A program made the translations under genes and the position numbers. Source: Fen-1467 sp035519475 (GTDB lineage Bacteria > Verrucomicrobiota > Verrucomicrobiia > Opitutales > Opitutaceae). From it: a stretch of 13,705 nt of DNA. The notes under the pieces were generated by a model that ran no database searches, was not told the origin of the DNA, and saw only the letters and a list, made by a program, of their open reading frames with translations. Location: positions 1 through 13,705 of the forward strand of contig DATIWI010000318.1 of the NCBI GenBank assembly GCA_035519475.1, given 5' to 3'. This document shows, piece by piece, positions 12,266-13,705 of this stretch (positions are counted from its first letter, which is position 1; every line of letters starts with the position of its first letter).

Positions 12266-13705
12266 TCACGCGTGGGTCTTGGTCGAGACCTCGATCACGT
12301 CGTGCGGCGCGGCCTCTTTCTGGCCGGCAGCGGTGACGTGCACGTAGCGGGCCTTGGCGCGAAGTTCGGACAGATTGCGCGCGCCGAGGTAGCCCATGCC
12401 GGATTGGAGGCCGCCAATCAGCTCGGCCAGCACGCTGTCGACCGAGCCGGACACCTCCTTGAGCGCCTCGATGCCTTCGGCCGAGATTTTGCGCGTGGCG
12501 TCATCCTTTTCGTGGCCGTAGCGCGCGGCCGAGCCGGCTTTCATCGCGGCGAGCGTGCCCATGCCTCGGTATTGCTTGTACAGCTTGCCGTTGATCTCGA
12601 GAATTTCGCCCGGCGCCTCCCGGCAGCCGGCGAAGAGCCCGCCGCAGATGACGGCGTCTGCCAGGGTCAACGCCTTGACGATATCGCCGGACTTAGCGAT
12701 GCCGCCGTCGGCGATGATGCGCACGCCGCCGGCCGCCGCGCCCTTGCGGCCGACATAAAGGGCGGTGAGCTGGGGGATGCCCACGCCCGCCACCATCCGA
12801 GTCGTGCAGATGGAGCCGGGGCCCTGGCCGATCTTGACGGCATCGGCGCCGCATTGGGCGAGGTATTCCACGCCGGCGGCGCCGGTGACGTTGCCGGCGA
12901 TGATGGTGAGCCGGGGGAACGCGCCGCGCAGCATCTTCACGATTTCGCCCACGCCTGCGCTGTGGCCGTGGGCGGTCGAGACGGCGACCGCGTCGATGGC
13001 CTCGTCCACCAGTTCGCCGACGTGCGCGATGATCCGGTCGCGGTCGAGTTCGCCCGCCGGCGTGCGCACGGGGGCGACCGCCGCGCCGGCCACCAGGCGG
13101 AAATGAGTGTCGCGGCTGGGTTTCCGGTGCGACTTGGCCTCACCCACGATGCGCTCGACGTCGGTGCTGGTGACCAGCCCGCGCAGGCGATCCTGATCGT
13201 CCACCACCAGCATCTTGTTGATGCCGATGTGCTCGCTGAAGAACGTGTCCGCGTATTTGATCGGATCGCCGCCGAGATCGCGCTCCAGGGCGACGATCAG
13301 CCGCGCGCGCGGCGTCATCGCCTCGGTGACCTTCTTGGCGCGGTAGCGCTCCTTGACGATGCTCCCGGGCAGCAGACCGACGAGCCGACCCTGCGCGTCC
13401 ACCACGGGAAACGTCTGGAAGCTGAAGCGCCGTTGTTCGATCATCGCGAGGACGTCGCCGACGGCGAGGGTCGGCGGAATCGTGATCGGGTCCTGGATAA
13501 GGCCGTGGATGTGGCGCTTCACGCGCGCGACCTCCTTCACCTGGTCAGCCGCCGGCATGTTGTAATGAATGAGGCCGAGGCCGCCGTTGAGCGCCATGGC
13601 AATGGCCATGCGCGACTCGGTGACCGTGTCCATGTCCGACGAGATGATCGGAATCTGCAGGCGCAGCGTCGCCGACAGCTGCGTGGCGAGGTCGGCGTCC
13701 TTCGG
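12266..13705 (-). CDS. guaB: IMP dehydrogenase, N-terminus beyond the right edge
   Basis: GuaB oxidises IMP to XMP with NAD+, the committed step to GMP. The frame is open to the window edge (its first visible residues are PKDADLATQL), so compared with E. coli GuaB roughly 25-30 N-terminal residues are missing; an internal methionine at 13633 is not the start. SSDMDTVTESRMAIAMA is followed by two CBS domains (about VKRHIHGLIQDPITIPP to TDVERIVGEAK), then the barrel. The catalytic Cys sits in GPGSICTTR (codon 12806-12808); IADGGIAKSGDI, YRGMGTLAAM and the flap ARYG are present. Two contact residues differ from the norm: the NAD-site Asp of DTAHGHS reads STAHGHS (codon 12977-12979), and the phosphate-binding VGS reads CGG (CGGLFAG), as in GMP reductase. 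CBS domains and the YRGMG loop still favour GuaB. purA follows 208 bp downstream. Confidence 0.92.
   Translation of the reverse strand, partial: PKDADLATQLSATLRLQIPIISSDMDTVTESRMAIAMALNGGLGLIHYNMPAADQVKEVARVKRHIHGLIQDPITIPPTLAVGDVLAMIEQRRFSFQTFPVVDAQGRLVGLLPGSIVKERYRAKKVTEAMTPRARLIVALERDLGGDPIKYADTFFSEHIGINKMLVVDDQDRLRGLVTSTDVERIVGEAKSHRKPSRDTHFRLVAGAAVAPVRTPAGELDRDRIIAHVGELVDEAIDAVAVSTAHGHSAGVGEIVKMLRGAFPRLTIIAGNVTGAAGVEYLAQCGADAVKIGQGPGSICTTRMVAGVGIPQLTALYVGRKGAAAGGVRIIADGGIAKSGDIVKALTLADAVICGGLFAGCREAPGEILEINGKLYKQYRGMGTLAAMKAGSAARYGHEKDDATRKISAEGIEALKEVSGSVDSVLAELIGGLQSGMGYLGARNLSELRAKARYVHVTAAGQKEAAPHDVIEVSTKTHA

Noticed and set aside
11925..12269. A 114-codon minus-strand frame in the guaB-purA gap that overlaps the purA start
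   Set aside because: No recognisable motif, composition unlike a real protein here, and most of it would overlap purA in another frame.
1..13705. CRISPR arrays, tRNA or rRNA genes, insertion sequences, prophage or toxin-antitoxin modules
   Set aside because: No regularly spaced repeats, cloverleaf-like segments, transposase or integrase motifs, or small paired toxin/antitoxin genes were seen.

Overview
This is a GC-rich (visibly well above 60% G+C), densely packed chromosomal window of housekeeping and accessory metabolic genes. No rRNA, tRNA, CRISPR array, transposase or phage gene was seen. The protein sequences and the mix of families suggest Verrucomicrobiota, most likely the Opitutales/Opitutaceae. 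That placement is an inference from family resemblance (a cysteine-poor AccD, a long divergent PurA, a lysine-rich coiled-coil/HTH small protein), not the result of a search. Almost no gene has a recognisable Shine-Dalgarno sequence before its start.

Layout. Positions 1-446 (-) hold the start of a gene, cut by the left edge, that joins an XRE-like helix-turn-helix to a metallo-beta-lactamase fold with an intact HxHxDH motif. It is divergent from a GNAT acetyltransferase (588-1187, +). After a strong hairpin and a 20-bp palindrome comes an SDR oxidoreductase of the D-mannonate oxidoreductase/fructuronate reductase type (1315-2100, +). A 331-bp intergenic stretch rich in inverted repeats (2101-2431) precedes a small basic coiled-coil plus HTH protein (2432-2800, +). 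A fold-type IV PLP aminotransferase (2901-3818, +) then converges, across an 18-bp gap that is itself a perfect stem-loop, on a MoeB/ThiF-rhodanese fusion (3837-5015, -).

From 5108 to 10450 (+) lies a tight co-directional cluster: manC (mannose-1-phosphate guanylyltransferase), ruvX, truA, comF, accD, folC. Gaps are 3, 67, 3, 8 and 60 bp, so one or two transcripts are likely. It joins GDP-mannose supply, rRNA/tRNA maturation, a ComF-type phosphoribosyltransferase, fatty-acid synthesis and folate polyglutamylation. The accD-folC order is a familiar bacterial neighbourhood.

Converging on this cluster are two minus-strand purine genes, guaB (IMP dehydrogenase, cut by the right edge) followed by purA (adenylosuccinate synthetase). 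They are the two enzymes that split IMP between GMP and AMP. Both are unusual: PurA is about 80 residues longer than usual, and GuaB has changes at two ligand-contact positions.

I did not find a clear new multi-gene system. The most interesting items are the HTH-MBL fusion, the loss of three of four zinc-ribbon cysteines in AccD, the divergent purA/guaB pair, the small H-NS-like-architecture protein with its structured leader, and several inverted repeats in the intergenic regions.
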